Positions 36,886 through 49,933 are shown, counted from the stretch's first letter. The stretch: DNA of 64,000 nucleotides from Mesodorylaimus sp. YZB2_4 (GCA_030248295.1 JASANH010000944.1:90434-154433), one strand, 5' to 3'. Notes: a model not told the origin generated them from the letters alone. Numbers and translations are program-made.

Positions 36886-37052
36886 ATTAGGGCTGGTTTG
36901 CATTATTAGTTATCCCCAGAAAGCGCGCGGTGTAAAGAAACCATAAAACCAAAAGTAATAGAACAAAAATGAAGATTAGCCGCTACACAATGTTCGCACG
37001 TTCGAATTCGCACGCGCTCGTCACATCGCTTTTTAATGGTCGATGTTTTCCT

Positions 37053-40000
37053 CTAATCGAAGTTTAGAGCGCTGCCGCTGGCGCGAGCACGACTTGGACT
37101 GCGCAAAACGCTCGACGATGCCTAAATAGGAAACAGAGCATGCAAATTTTCTTCAACACACCTGAAACAACTTACAGAAGTGCTGAGTGGTCCGATGGAA
37201 GCAGAGCTGCGATTCTTAGCGCGCAACTTCGTCAATGAATTCTCAGCCACATCGGCGCGTTCTTCAGCGTCTTCGATCTGTTGTTGCACTTGGCGGTATT
37301 TAGCCAAGTTAGTTGCTGCTATTTCTTCCTAAAGAAGTGCATGCAATGCACGGTCTGATAATGGAAATATCTGGACTACGATTTACCGCTTCATCGATCT
37401 GTCTCTTGTAGACCTTCAATTTCTGTTGCAATTTGTCCACCAGGTCATTCATGCGCTCAGCCGACCGCTTGTCTTCCTCGATCTAATCACATAGCCAATT
37501 AACAGCTGTAGGTTGCATTGAAAATGCGCGTAACATACCTGGAACTCCAATTCCTTGATACGGCGATCCTGTTTACGGAAGTTCTTATCCGCATCGGCGT
37601 GACGGCGTTGTTCGCCTTCGAGTTCCTGCTCGAGCTCGCGCACCTGAATGCCGAAACTTATTTATAGGGCGATATGCTACAAACCCCTCGAGAGCAACGA
37701 TGGCCATTGAGGCGACCATTGCTTAATTTAATCTCTGCAACACACTTACTCGTTGCTCCAATTTCTGAATGACTTTCTTGCCACCCTTCAATGCAGCTTG
37801 TTCAGCCTCATCCAAACGTCCTTGCATGTCCTTGACCTGTTGCTCCAACGCCTTGCGCAGGCGTTCGACGTGTTGGCTGTGTTCTTGTTCTTGACGCAAT
37901 TCGTCAGCTAGACGAGCAGCGTCAAGGCCGGCCTTCTTGGAACGTTCGTCGGCGTTCTTCAGTTCGTTCAAGCTATCGTCCAATTCTGCCTAAAATTAAG
38001 TCTATTGTCTTTTGGGACATAGCATGCGTCTAATCATGAGGCAAAAGTACCAACCGCTGCAGTCACAGCTTCCTGTCACAAAACTATACCGTCTCCAAAA
38101 ACGTTTAATGTTTTAGCATAAACGAGGAGGACAAGACTTACGTGCAAAGCCTGCAATTCGCTCTCCAGCTTGCGTTTGATCGAGCTCAACGAAGCGGCTT
38201 GCGACGAGAAATCATTGACTTGTTCGCGCAAATCAATGGCCTCATGCTCAGCTTGACGACGAGCACGTTCAGCCTAGAAAAGTGGAAAGTGCGAAAATAT
38301 AGCCTGGAAAAGGCTGCTTATCCTTACGGCATCGTTGGCCACAGACAGTTCTTCCTTCTCGCTTTGCAGGATTGAAGAGCGTTTTTCGGAGTTGTTGTAT
38401 TGTTCACGCAACTCATCGCGCTGGCGTTGTTCGTCTTCTACCTGCAACTGCAATTCCCTGATTTGCTCTTGATATTTCTTTATGTTCTTCTGAGCGTCAG
38501 CGTTGGCCTTGTTGGCATGATCCAAAGCGATTTCCAATTCGTTTATGTCTGATTCCAATTTCTTCTTCAAGCGCATTGCCTCAGCGCGTCCCTTGCTTTC
38601 TGACTCCAATGTGGCTTGCATGGATTCCAAGGCCCGTTGATGATTCTTGCGCGTGTTCTCAAATTCTTCCTCCTTTTCATGGATGCGTTTCTCGATGTCT
38701 TGACGGATTTGAGAAACTTCCACTTGGGCTCGCAACACCTTGCTTTCTTCAGCCTCCAAGGCGGCTTCAGCTTCATCCAAAGCTTGCTGCATAAGAGAAG
38801 TCAAGATGAATGTCATAGCTCACCAAATAATAGTTCGCGCATTATACCTGCAATTCTTCTTTCTCCAATTCTAAACGGCGCACCATCTTTTGCATTTCGT
38901 GCACCGAACGTCCACCTTCGCCCAATTGGTCAGTCAAGTCCTTGATCTCCTGAGCTAACGACTTGTTCTCCCGACGCACAGCTTCGATTTGCTCATGGAA
39001 TTCGTCTTGGGCATTCTTCAATTTGAAAACTTCAGTGCTCAAGCTGCGGTTGTCTCGTTGAGCGTTGTCCAGTTCGGCAGATAGATCGTCAGTCTTCTTC
39101 TTCCATTCATCGACGACCTTATCGAATCCTTTCTGTTTTTTCTCCAGGGACTGCGCAAAACTGTTCGCGCGTTCCACATCAACCTGAGCATCGTCCAATT
39201 CTCCCAACAACTTGTGGCGGGTCTTTTCCAAACTGGCGATCTTAACATTGGCTTGTTCCAGGGATTCTTGGTATTCTTGCACTTTCTGTGTAAGTTTACG
39301 CCTGGAAAAATATGAGCTATTTTACTCTGACCAGCCTGAAAAAAAGAGAGGCATACTTGGCATCTTCGATTTCGTCGACTTTAGCCAAACCTTCGCTCTC
39401 GAAACGGGCACGCCATTGTTGGATTTCGCCGTTCAACTTTGAGATGTGGCGTTGGAGCTCAGCCTTGCCTTCGGCCTCTTCTTCCAATTGCTCGCGCAGA
39501 TTGTCGTTCTCGTGTTGATAGTTCTTCAACTGGGCGGAAATGCTTTGACGCTCCTGAAATCGACTTCATTAGACAACTAGGATTTTATTACTGAGCTTCA
39601 ACTTTTATATCCCAAGCTCCTCAGATTCCGCACATTGGCGAAGCTAGTATCGACATGTATGTGTGTAAGCACAGCCCTCTTACCCTGGCTTCTTCGTCAG
39701 CCGTGCGTCTCGCCTCCTCCAGTTGGCTCTGCAATTGGCTCTTCAAGCGGTTCAAATTGTTCAATTGCGATTCTGCTTCCTCCAATTGACGACCCAAGTC
39801 GTTGTTTTCGTTGTTCAGGCGACCACGTAGGCCAGAGAAGTCGTTCAATTGACGAGTTTGCTCGTCGGCTTTGGCTTGCAATTCGGCTACTTGCAATTCC
39901 AATTGCTTGGAGATGCGATCAGCTTCGGCCTTGGCCTTCGATTCTGAATCCAAAGCAGCGTGCAAGTCCTCGACTTCGCGTTGGATTTGTGCCTTCTCCT

Positions 40001-43000
40001 TATCGCTCCTGAAAAAATTGTCTCTGTTTCACACCCTTTCTTTATAAAACGTTCTGTATTGCGTCAGTTCTGCATTAAAAAGCAGGGGACCCAGCTTCTA
40101 TTGTAGTTTTTCAGCCCTGCCCAATCCTGTGAGCTCACTCACTTAGCTTTAGCCTTTTGCAATTGATCCAATTGTTCTCCCATTTCAGCCACAGCATCGT
40201 TGTGCTTCTTTCGCAGGGCGGCCAATTGAGACTCGTGGTTCATGTTGCTCTCTTCCAAATCGCGGCGCAACTTGGCTAACTCGGCTTCGCGTTTTTTGTT
40301 CATCTCAACTTGGGCTTGCGTGGCGCCCCCAGCTTCATCCAAACGTTCACTCAGTTCTTCCAACTCACGTTGCAGTTCGCTGCGAGCCTTTTCAGCCTGA
40401 AGTAGCAACCAGTTTTAGTGTCAGGTATCCAGCAACCAAGAGCTTCGAGGTCATACCTTGGACCTGGATTGGCGCTCAGCCTCGACTTCTTCTTCCAATT
40501 CCTGAATACGTCCTTGCAACTCCTTGATTTGCTTTTGCAATTTATTGACCAAGGATTGCTCATCTTCCAATTTGCTGCTCAATGAGTGCAATTCTTGCTC
40601 TTTCCTCTTCAAATTGCTTTCCAGATCATGTTTCTGTTTGTTCAGTTCTTCAATGTTTTCTTGGGCGACCTTCAAATCGCCTTCCAACTTGCGTCTGCTC
40701 TTGTCCGTGTCTTGACGGCCACGCTTCTCGCGTTCAACACCATCTTCCAACTCGTCCAACTGAGATTCCAGCTTGCCCTTGACCTTGTTCAAGTGATTCA
40801 GTTTGTCCTCTGTGGCTTGCAAGTCTTCGGTCAACTTGCGATTGATTTCTTCTTGATGTTTCTTCTCTTTGTTCAGTTTAGCCACCAATTCGTCTTGGTT
40901 GCTCATTTCTTCTTGCAAACTGCGAATTTGATTATCTTTGCTGGTTTTCTCGGATTCGGCTTTACGCAGAGACAATTCAAGATCTTGAATCTGCTTTTTC
41001 AAATTTTCAACGTCTTGTTCTACCTTCTTCTTAGCCTTCGTCAAATCGGTGTTGCGCTCTTCTTGATCCAGAAGACGTTCGTTTAATTCCTAAAAGCTCA
41101 GATGCTATGATAACTTTTCTGATCGTAGACTGCGGTGCGGACGTCACTTACCTGAATCTGTTTCTCCAAATCAGCCTTCTGTGCGGCCAATTTGGTAGCA
41201 CGTTCCTCGGTGGTCGACAAGCTGCCTTTCTCGTTTTGCAATTGCATGAACAGATCGTTCTTTTCTTGCAGCAATTTAGCCAATTGACCTTCCAAATCCT
41301 TGCGCAAGGTTTCTTCTTTACCCAAGTTGGTTTCCAATTCCTGAAATCTGACCTTTGTATTTTTTTCACTAAAAATCCAGCATTACAAATTTTACCTTGA
41401 TCTTGGTGTTCAAGGCGTCCATTTCTTCCTCTGCCTTGGCTGACTTCAACATAGGCTTCACCTTGCCGTACAACTTGAACCATTGCCAGGTACGCAATTG
41501 CAACCATTGACGGACGTTGCGGCTGACGATCAGGAAGCCAGCACTGAAAAATGGGGCCAATTAATTGCTGGTTCTAGCAACGATCGGACGTTGTCATGGC
41601 CAGTTTGTCTCAAGAAAGCTCTCTATTTATCAGTGCATCAGATATTCAATGCTTTCACCCAAACTCGCCCTATCCAGCCAGCACCGCACCAGCTTTGACC
41701 ACCCTTACCGTTGTTCCTCCCGTCTCTTGGCCTCGATCTTCGCAGTCCAGAATCGAACGCGAGCTTGGAAGCCAGTGAAGATTTTTGACAAGGCTTCATC
41801 GCGCAAGTCTTCCAAACGGGCCAGAATACCAGCCTTGAAGAAGATCTTTGTCGTACCGATACGGAACTCTTCATCCTTCAATGAGCTTTCGTTGCGTAAT
41901 TTGTCTGTGATCTTTTCGGAAGAAACCTTTGGATCGGTCGAACTCTTGGCGGCCTCAGCAGCCAAGATGGAGTAACTAAAAGACCGAGTCACACATACAA
42001 TGGTATCCCTATCACTAAAGTCTCAACCTTGAGCATACCGGTGTTTGAAGTCGGGATACATCAGCCGGTTGGGGAAACCTTTGCGGCAAATACGAATACC
42101 TTCCAGTACACCGTTGCAAGTCAACTGGTTCAAGACCAGGGCAGCGTCCAACACACCGCTCTTCTTCTCTTCGTTGGGGATGATGCAACGAATAAAGTGA
42201 GGGTGCGTTTGATGCAACATGCGCATCAGGTTGTTCAAGCTTTCCTATAATTGCCTCGGCTTAGTTCAAGTATTTTAATCTATTCACACGACTTACTCTG
42301 TACATCATCGAGACAGTCATGAAAGAAGCGGATTTGCCCTTGCGGCCACCACCAGTACCAGCTTTAGCCGCTTCGGCAGCCTCTTCTTGTGTCTGATAAC
42401 TGGCGAAGATATCGACCAAGAGCTGATTTCCCTGGCTTTGATTTTTCAAGATAGCAACGGCGCTGTCGTTCAACGGATCCTTGTTCTTTTCCAACCAGTT
42501 CGTAGCATTGTAGCGCACAGTGCCAGCGTAGTGGACGATGGCAAAGTGAGCTTCGGCTTGCTTGCCCTTCGGTGGCTTGGGTTTCTGGAAGTTGGGGTGC
42601 TTGCCCAAATGCTGATCCATCAACTTTTGCACGTAGGTCATGTCAGTGGCCTTGGGCACGATGCACTCTTCGTCCAACATGGAGATGATACCCAACGGCT
42701 GCAAGTGTAAAGGGTCGTTCAATCGTGAGTTTATGACAAAGGGCCAACAAGGTCACCTTTTCGATCAACTCGATACAAGCCTGCAAGTCCAGACCGAAAT
42801 CGATGAACTCCCATTTGATACCTTCGCGTTGGTACTCTTCTTGTTCCAACACGAACATGTGGTGGTTGAAAAATTGCTGCAATTTTTCGTTGACAAAATT
42901 GATCCATTGCTGTTCGAAGGAGTTAAAGTCGAAAATTTCGAAACCAGCGATATCCAACACACCAATAAAATATTTGCGTTCCAAATCGCTCGAGTCCAAG

Positions 43001-45314
43001 GTCTTGTTGCAACGCATGACCAGCCAATGGAACATACGAGCGTAGATAGCCTTCGACAAGGCGCTTACCGCCCATTCCACCTACGTTTTTGGATGCTATG
43101 GCATGGAAACTCCAGAAGAAAGCACACGTTGTTCTTACCTGTTGCAAATTCTGACCCTTGTTTACCCATTCGTTACCGACGCGCACGCGTGGTTTCAACA
43201 AAGCCTTCAAGAATTCTTCGTGACCGACACCGAAGTTGGCGGCGGCGCGTTTAGCATCTGAAAAATATCACTTTATTAGCCGCTTTTTAAAATCCTCAAA
43301 CCCTTAAAACCCCCTCACCATCGTCCGTATCGACCTCAGCTTGCTCTTCGCGAGGACGTTGCTTGAACTTCATTTCACCCATGTGCATGATAGCGGCGCA
43401 CAATTTGAACATGTTCAATTTTTCATCAGCTTCGAAAGCCATGATGTCGAAAGCTTCCTATAACGAAAAAATTGGACCTCGAGTCGTTAAAAATGAACAT
43501 AAGATCAGGGCTTACATCAGTGACTCGCATTTCCTCCTTGTCGTCCATACCGTCCACAGTCAACTCAGCTTGCGAGACGAAGTGGTAGTACTTGATGTCG
43601 TTGGTCAATTGCAGTTGTTCTAAAAAGTGAGTCGCAGTATCCCATCTGATTAATTAGTGCTTCACACTATTTCAAATTAATGTGCTAGAACTTTGCAGGT
43701 TTCCAGCGATGCTTACCTTTCAAGCCCTTAATTTGTCCAGACATGATCTGGTAGAAAATGTGGTAGCAACGATGTCCTGGAGCTTGGAAGACCACACGAG
43801 ACTTTTCCAACAAATCTAGAAGTAAGCAGTGTATATTTTTTTTTAAAGCTCTTCAGCTAAATACGGGTATTTCATTCTCAAAGGGGTCCTCGGCACAGTC
43901 CAGTCAGAACAAGGCACAGTCGTAATCTGGTTTAACCTTTACCCTCTGTCTGCATAGATATACCTTCTGAACCCACAGCTTTCCTCCCTTTTTTAATTGA
44001 CATTATGCATGCTACTTACAATGTTCGATATCACCACCAGCCAGCTTTCCACGGGGGTCGAAGTGGATACGAATAAATTTACCAAAACGGGACGAGTTGT
44101 TGTTACGCACAGTCTTGGCATTACCAAAGGCTTCCAGCACAGGGTTAGTTTGCACAATTTGATCTTCCAAAGTGGCCTAAGCCAGAGAAAATATAAATAT
44201 GCGGATTTGATAGAATATTTGAAATATGCTTACCTTTTTCGCGCCTCCTTCGTCGCCACTTTTCTTAGCAGCAGCAGCTGCTTGAGTGGCACCGACGATG
44301 GCGAAATAGGCAATGACTTTCTTTGTATTTTCTGTCTTACCAGCACCAGATTCACCAGTAATCAACATGGACTGATGTTCGTGATCTGATACAGGAATAT
44401 TGGTGAGCACACGGACGGGATACACAAGAGTGTTTACCTTGCATCATGTAGCGATAGGCTTCATCGGAAGCGGCGAACAAGTGGGGCGGCATTTCGTTCC
44501 TGCGCTTACCAATAAACATCTTGATGACCGACTCCGTGTAAATCGGCAGACGCTTATACGGGTTGATCACGACCTATAGAGGACAAATCTAGTCGAGTCA
44601 CTTCTTGCGAAAGCCTTATTTAAAAAATTTCGCTTACGCAGAAAAGACCAGAGTAGGTCTAAAAGCACAAAAACTGCTATTAATTTCTGTTAGCGGTTAC
44701 AGTATGACCAGCAGCTTACGTAAATCATCATGGCGAAATAACGCTGGCGTAAATTGTGCAATACGCTGGCGTCGTTCAAGAAGGTCAAGTTGGCCATGTC
44801 TTCGGTCTTTTCGAATTTCGGTGGATTCATTTCTTGCACTTGCTCTTTTTTCAAGGTCACCTGAAAAAGAGAATATTTAACTGTTGAAACAGAAAATCTT
44901 CGCATTATTGGACTCACGACGCGCCTACAGTATCCTCCAATGGAGCTCATGACTTGTCAAAAACAGTGTCAATGGTGCAGGAAAAGGTGATCTGGAGATG
45001 GGATATGGTCACTCAAGATCACCACTTTACACAGTGTGACTAATTCAAATGGTTACTTGCCTCGTTGCCCTTGGCGTTGGTGACCGTGACCATGTCGCCC
45101 TTGGTGCTCTTGATTTCGGCGGCGAGGTAACCCTCTTCGGCATCTGGAATCCAGCAGTTCTTTTTGCTGTCGTACGGTTTCGATTGGCTCTGAAAATCGT
45201 TCCCTTTTCTAATAGTTCAAGAAATCGTATTTTCAAAGATACCTTCAACGCCCTTTCGGCGGTTTCTTTCAAAAATTCCCAACCGGGATCGCTTTCGTAG
45301 GAAGAGTAGGCCAT
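37053..45314 (-). CDS. Mhc: Muscle myosin heavy chain, complete, 29 coding exons
   Basis: Class II muscle myosin, the thick-filament motor; 5922 nt, 1973 aa, typical length. Motor: P-loop GESGAGKT (177-184), switch [10 protein letters not shown] (242-250), switch II DIAGFE (466-471), reactive-thiol helices with Cys 708 and 718. IQ region about 790-840, then an unbroken coiled-coil rod to about 1940 and a Ser/Arg-rich tailpiece ending NFD. Exons, 3' to 5' on the plus strand: 37053-37121, 37176-37328, 37387-37482, 37539-37643, 37750-37989, 38142-38273, 38328-38786, 38848-39301, 39357-39553, 39684-40008, 40143-40396, 40457-41089, 41152-41340, 41396-41543, 41709-41975, 42039-42244, 42297-42698, 42757-43080, 43139-43257, 43319-43457, 43516-43619, 43717-43815, 44020-44176, 44234-44385, 44438-44573, 44638-44658, 44720-44860, 45061-45189, 45243-45314. 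One intron is GC-AG; one exon is only 21 nt. Confidence 0.97.
45059..45060 (-). other. Non-canonical GC splice donor in the myosin gene
   Basis: Exon 2 must end after GAG (Asn-Glu) for the next exon to continue [14 protein letters not shown] in frame. The bases after GAG are GCAAGT, the consensus of the minor GC-AG intron class. The nearest GT would shift the frame. Confidence 0.8.
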
Positions 45315-47210
45315 GGCGATCGATTGATCGATTTAGGAAATCAGGAAATTACAGGGACGATTCTACCGAGGTTTAGTGTAACCTTGGTCTCTGGCTAGGT
45401 CCGTGCGCCAACGACCGACCGGTATAGACGGCTCGCCGTTACGTCGAATGGAAGCAGATTTCAATTTCTTCTCGTCCAGACCTTTTGAACGGCATGCGCG
45501 CAAGCACTTTGACGAATGGGTCGAGGCGCCAAACGTCGAATGCCGCCGAGCGATTCTCCCAAATGGACACACACGAGACCTGGGCTGGTAGCTTCTGCGA
45601 ATTTCATTCCTACCTCCAAACACCCTTCCACTTTTCCCTAACACCAGCCTACTTAGAATTCGTGGCTCGCCTGAGTTTACAAGCTCGGCACGCGTCCTAC
45701 CACCGCCCCAGGCTCTATTTTTAATCCGCGGGAATGCAGCTTCTTCGCGGCTCGTTTTGCTTCAAGTCAAAACGCTTCCTCTCACTAGGCCTACATCGAG
45801 GGCGCAGTCTGTGAATTCTGAAAGAGTTCATCGAAGAACTTCTTACAGCCATTTCGTGCGGGCCAGAATTCTTGGACCAAATGCTGACGCCCAGGATGTG
45901 TAGGAATAATGGTGCCCGAGTTGCGAGTAGGCGTCTTGATGAAATGAGCGATACGATAGGGGGCATCTTCCGCGCGAAGGAAACGCGAGTCGAGAAAAGA
46001 GGAAAGAAATTGGCTAAAATAAGATTTTGAGCTTTTCTAAAAAGCATTACATCAAAAGTGGAGGACGCGCTTGTGCTTCTGACAACACTCGTATTCATAC
46101 ATGCTAATCATACCTCATTTTTCCTCTTTCATTAAGAACAGCGAATAAATTTTTAGACCTTTTTGCATACACCGTGTACTTGCATATTTTCTCAGTTTAA
46201 CCCAAGAAGACGAAATGTTTTTAAACAAAAGCCTGAACAATGCAGAATTTTGAAATTCTTCAAAATTTCCGTCAATTTTCAAATTCTCTGACGTCATTGC
46301 TCGTCGCAATCATTCGGCGTCCACTGAGAAACGATTTGTAGGATTTGAGACGAAGGGAAACAAAGGCTTAAAAGAGGTGGGTGCGCTCACATTCCGAACT
46401 TTGCTTTTCTAAGAAACAGGTTGAAGACAAGAAGGACGAAGAAAAACCCGCATATCTTCGTAGAACTTGGGATTGGAATGTGATATCTGGCGCAGATAAG
46501 CCAGATGTCTTGAACCTCGCATATTCACAAGCATCGCATTCCATTATTTGCTAAAGTTTATGTGCAGTCTTGGGCGCAGTTTTATGCAGTTGTAAAAGCT
46601 ACTTCTTCGTCGTGCACCTATTTTACTGATTTAGGCTGCTGCCTGATATTAAGCATTTGATTTTTATTCCCGCTCAAAATAGGAATCTTTTCAATGTAAA
46701 AAGGCATTTCCGCACAGCGTGCGTACCAGGCAAATAGAATGAGGCCAGCTTCCGTTCAATTTTTTGTAAAAGGGTGGAGAAGAACTTTTAGAAATCCTGG
46801 AAGCTCCATTCTGTTTTTCGTTTCCGAGACCTGGATGGCGACAAGATTTGACACTCTTGCTAATTTATCGCGGCTGACACGGCTTCCTTTAAACATCGCG
46901 CTCAACTCGAGTTTGCTCGATTCAAAATTCACTTTATTATGATGTCGTTTTTGAACAGCTGCGCTAATTTGTTATGCGGTATCCAGAAAACATGCTGCAC
47001 TACAGAGAAACGGGGGATGGAGTGCAAAGTTGTCGAACATGTCGCGCCTAGATTTTAGCTAGTGCAAGTTAAGGTTTTGGGTCAAATAACTAAAAGAGAC
47101 TTGGCAAACTTAGCAAATTTTTGGCTGTGTCAAATTCATGTTTTGATGCGTTTCTAAAATAAAAAAGAAGAACGATCGTGCTTTAAAGCATGCTTGACCA
47201 TGTACAAGCT
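45315..47210. other. 5' flank of the myosin gene and gene-free stretch
   Basis: About 1.9 kb that should include the myosin promoter and any untranslated first exon. Apart from the MEF2-like site I see no gene. Confidence 0.45.
45715..45724 (+). promoter_or_regulatory. Candidate MEF2 site upstream of the myosin gene
   Basis: CTATTTTTAA fits the MEF2 consensus YTAWWWWTAR. It lies about 400 bases upstream of the myosin start codon, where muscle promoters often carry MEF2 sites. The motif is seen; its function is inference. Confidence 0.4.
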
Positions 47211-47243
47211 CTTTCATTCATTCATTCATTCATTCATTGTTCA
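47211..47243. repeat. (CATT)n / (TGAA)n microsatellite
   Basis: About seven tandem CATT units on the plus strand, best explained as the 3' tail of the LINE lying next to it on the minus strand. Confidence 0.75.
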
Positions 47244-48300
47244 TTCGATAGACAGACGCAGGACGCGCACTCAAAGTCTATGAAACACGACACTTATTGG
47301 TCGGGGCAACTTCAAAAACTTCTTACGTTCATACACCTAGAAAAATAATCAGTAGACGCCCACGCAGTTTCCCGAGAAATATCTTTCCATACATTAATAG
47401 CAGACCAAATAAAGCTTTGCCTATAAGCTACAAAGTTTACTCTGGAAACAAAAAGATGGTGCGGCTCACAAGTCCAGGCGCTAGCACGGCCAAAAGACTT
47501 GTGACTAAAACGTGCATTGGTAAAATCCTGAAAACCGTGATAAAACTCATAAAACTGGCACACTCAAACACTTTCTTCTCTTATAAAGTGACGACCACCC
47601 AGATCTGACTAAAGCATTCTGATACGATATGCTAAAATCATTCAGATAAAGCCTAAGAGCATAATGTTGGGCACCTTCTAAGTCGGCAATATCTGTCGTC
47701 AACACCGGATCCCAGCACACTGAACCATACTCGAGAACACTGCGAATATAAGCTTTGTATACGAATCCAAACACCTTAGCATCACAATTTCTGCCAAGCT
47801 TTCTCCTCAAAGCGCCAATCATATTAGTCGCTTTACGAACAATGTTAGAAGTGTGCTCACTGAACTTCATATCGCTTGAAAACAAGATGCCCAAATATGT
47901 TACCTTGTCGCATTTTACCAGCTTGTGTCCATCGATATGCAAATCTGGAACATCGGGTAATCGATTATGACCATACCGGAATAAGATGAGTTTTGATTTC
48001 GATGCACTAAATCCCAAACCATTCGATTGAATGCAGTCCGAAATAAAATCAATGGCAGGTTGTACCAGCCGATCCAAATCGCTGATATTATTAATTGGTG
48101 CAAGCAGAGATGAATCTTGTAAGAGAAAATCAGGGAATTTATCGAAATATGAAGCAAGGGATTGATGAACGCGACGAACAGGGCAGGTTTCAGAATACTA
48201 CCTTGCAGTACACCAGATCGCACGGGAACTGAATCTGACGAGCATCCATCAATGATATCGATAACTCTTTGCATCGTGAGATGGCCAGGAAAGTTACAAG
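47211..48300 (-). pseudogene. Degenerate LINE (non-LTR retrotransposon), reverse transcriptase part
   Basis: Read on the minus strand, the element enters the RT domain with RSGVLQGSILKPALF (family: SGVPQGSxLGPxLF), then IN-LL. After a frameshift follows LLQDSSLL where the family has FADD. Next come SASKSKLILF, KVTYLGILFSSDMKFSEH and RSVLEYGSVCWDP. A further frameshift leads to a C-terminal YRQSFIWSAINVWKD segment. The coding remnant ends near 47312 and the copy appears to terminate in a (TGAA)n tract at 47211-47243, a 3' tail type known from L2/CR1-like LINEs. The 5' part is cut off at about 48300 beside a SINE. Frameshifts and loss of the catalytic FADD motif make it inactive. Confidence 0.75.
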
Positions 48301-48640
48301 ACCAGTTTGTGCGAGAGAGAGAGCGGCCACAGTGCTGGGTGGTTCGGCAGTCTACCCGTAGTGAAAAGTAGTGAGCGGATTGGTCCATTTCCCAGTGAGG
48401 GAGGTCGGTTTGGAAACCACAAACCTCGGCTGATCCGGTAACATGTAGGTGCTGTCGAGAACTGACAGGGTTCAGAGCTCATCCGCGTCGGGTTCAACCC
48501 GAAGCGACCCGAAAGTCCCTGACCCGAATTCGCTAAAGCAGCGGGGGATGTGGGATCTGAACTTGGAGAAACCACAATCACGCCAGCACATTTTACACCC
48601 AGGGGAGTCCCCTCGTGGAGAAAGTGTATGAGAGGGTTTC
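48300..48640 (+). mobile_element. Probable tRNA-related SINE abutting the LINE remnant
   Basis: Shares the motif GAGGTCGGTTTGGAA with the SINE in intron 2 of gene B (GAGGTCGGTTTGAAA). It is followed by a body with CCCAGGGGAGTCCCC near its 3' part. The tRNA-like head is degenerate. Borders are approximate. It seems to mark the 5' truncation of the LINE copy. Confidence 0.45.
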
Positions 48641-49933
48641 TGTGACCCGGCACGACGAAGTTAATTATCAGTATGACGTCCAATTTTTATGAAAATGGTA
48701 TCATTTCTTACTAAACGTCCTCAGGAAAAGCAATCTTAGCATAGTGGTTTTACTCGAATTCTGCTGTGAGAGTGAAGTTGTGAGGTGTCGAAGAGTCTCC
48801 ACCCCCGGCCACCACTCTCACACACTACATACATAGTCTTTGAATAAATTTGCAGGAAATACCGGTTTCAAAAAAGAAATCACACTCTTGAAACAAGCCA
48901 AAAAACTCAAGCTCACCCCGTGCTAAAAAGCAAGAGGCTTCATGGATTCTGACCAACGAAGCTTTCAACTAACAAAATTAGGACCTGACTGACCTGATCT
49001 CTGACTGCGAGTCGAGTCAGAGCTCGATATCATATGCTGACAGACGATTTCTCAGTTCCTGCTCAGTGAGACTGACATGTCGAATCAGACTAGCTGGAGG
49101 CACTGGATACGTTTTTTGAACATCAGGACCCATCGATTCGAAATCAACGGACATCATGTCGCAGTGGCTTCAATACGCTGTGGAGCCATCCACATGGTCA
49201 TGCTACCCAAGGTGAAAAAGTAGTTTTTTTTCGGTTGAGCTCGAAAAATACAACCTTCACAACCCAAAACCACCTTGTCTAAAAACCCGACCTAACTCAA
49301 CCCAAAACCCTAAGAATGGGTTGGGTTGGGTATTGGGACCCAATGTAGGGCCTGGACCTGCCCGATTCGAAGTCTGCTTAAGTGGAGGCGCTCCTGGTGG
49401 AGACGCACCAAGGAACGCTGCTGTGTGTACTGCCCCCCCCCCCCCCGTACAGCCTTGTATATAAGGTTTCTCTGCTCGTCGACTATATCTAGGCAAAACG
49501 GGTTCTCAGAAATTTAAAACAATGCAAATTTGAAAACACTCAATGCCGTTGACGTAGGCATGGTTAAAACTGTAACAGATATTAAAATACTGAACAGATA
49601 CTGAATACTGTAACAGGTACTGAACAGATATTGAAACGTTTTTTTTGAGTATATGTCAAAATTTCTCGCTGTCACTCCAGGGCGAATCGATTGATTGTGA
49701 GCAACCCCGTCTTATTCATAAGTCTGAAGGCCTATATAAAAATTTCTAAAGTGCCTTAGCTGAACCTGAGCCATACCATGCTGTAGAGAATAGAGCATTG
49801 TATAGAGAACCATATTGTACAGTTCACAGTGTATACATGTATAGAGTAAGTATATTACATAGGTACACACACACATTGGGTATAGAAAACCGCGTATGTG
49901 AAAAAATACTGGGCTACTTGTGCCCAGCGTGGT
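48641..49933. other. Gene-free stretch
   Basis: No gene supported. A C run of 14 occurs at 49433-49446. Confidence 0.4.

Larger units (their letters stand above)
36378..37052. other. Convergent 3' ends of the synaptotagmin-like and myosin genes
   Basis: This 675-bp space holds both 3' UTRs. A plus-strand AATAAA at 36880-36885 lies beyond a minus-strand AATAAA at 36675-36670, so if both signals are used the two transcripts overlap antisense by about 200 bp. Confidence 0.5.

Noticed and set aside
38053-38071. An 18-nt segment in a myosin intron, bounded by CAG and GT, that could add EAVTAA
   Set aside because: Its inclusion would interrupt the conserved rod sequence (LQALH joined to AELDD) and the heptad phase, and direct splicing is in frame without it.
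38142-43254. Numerous plus-strand open frames opposite the myosin exons
   Set aside because: Antisense shadows of the coiled-coil and motor coding sequence, which is continuous and conserved on the minus strand.
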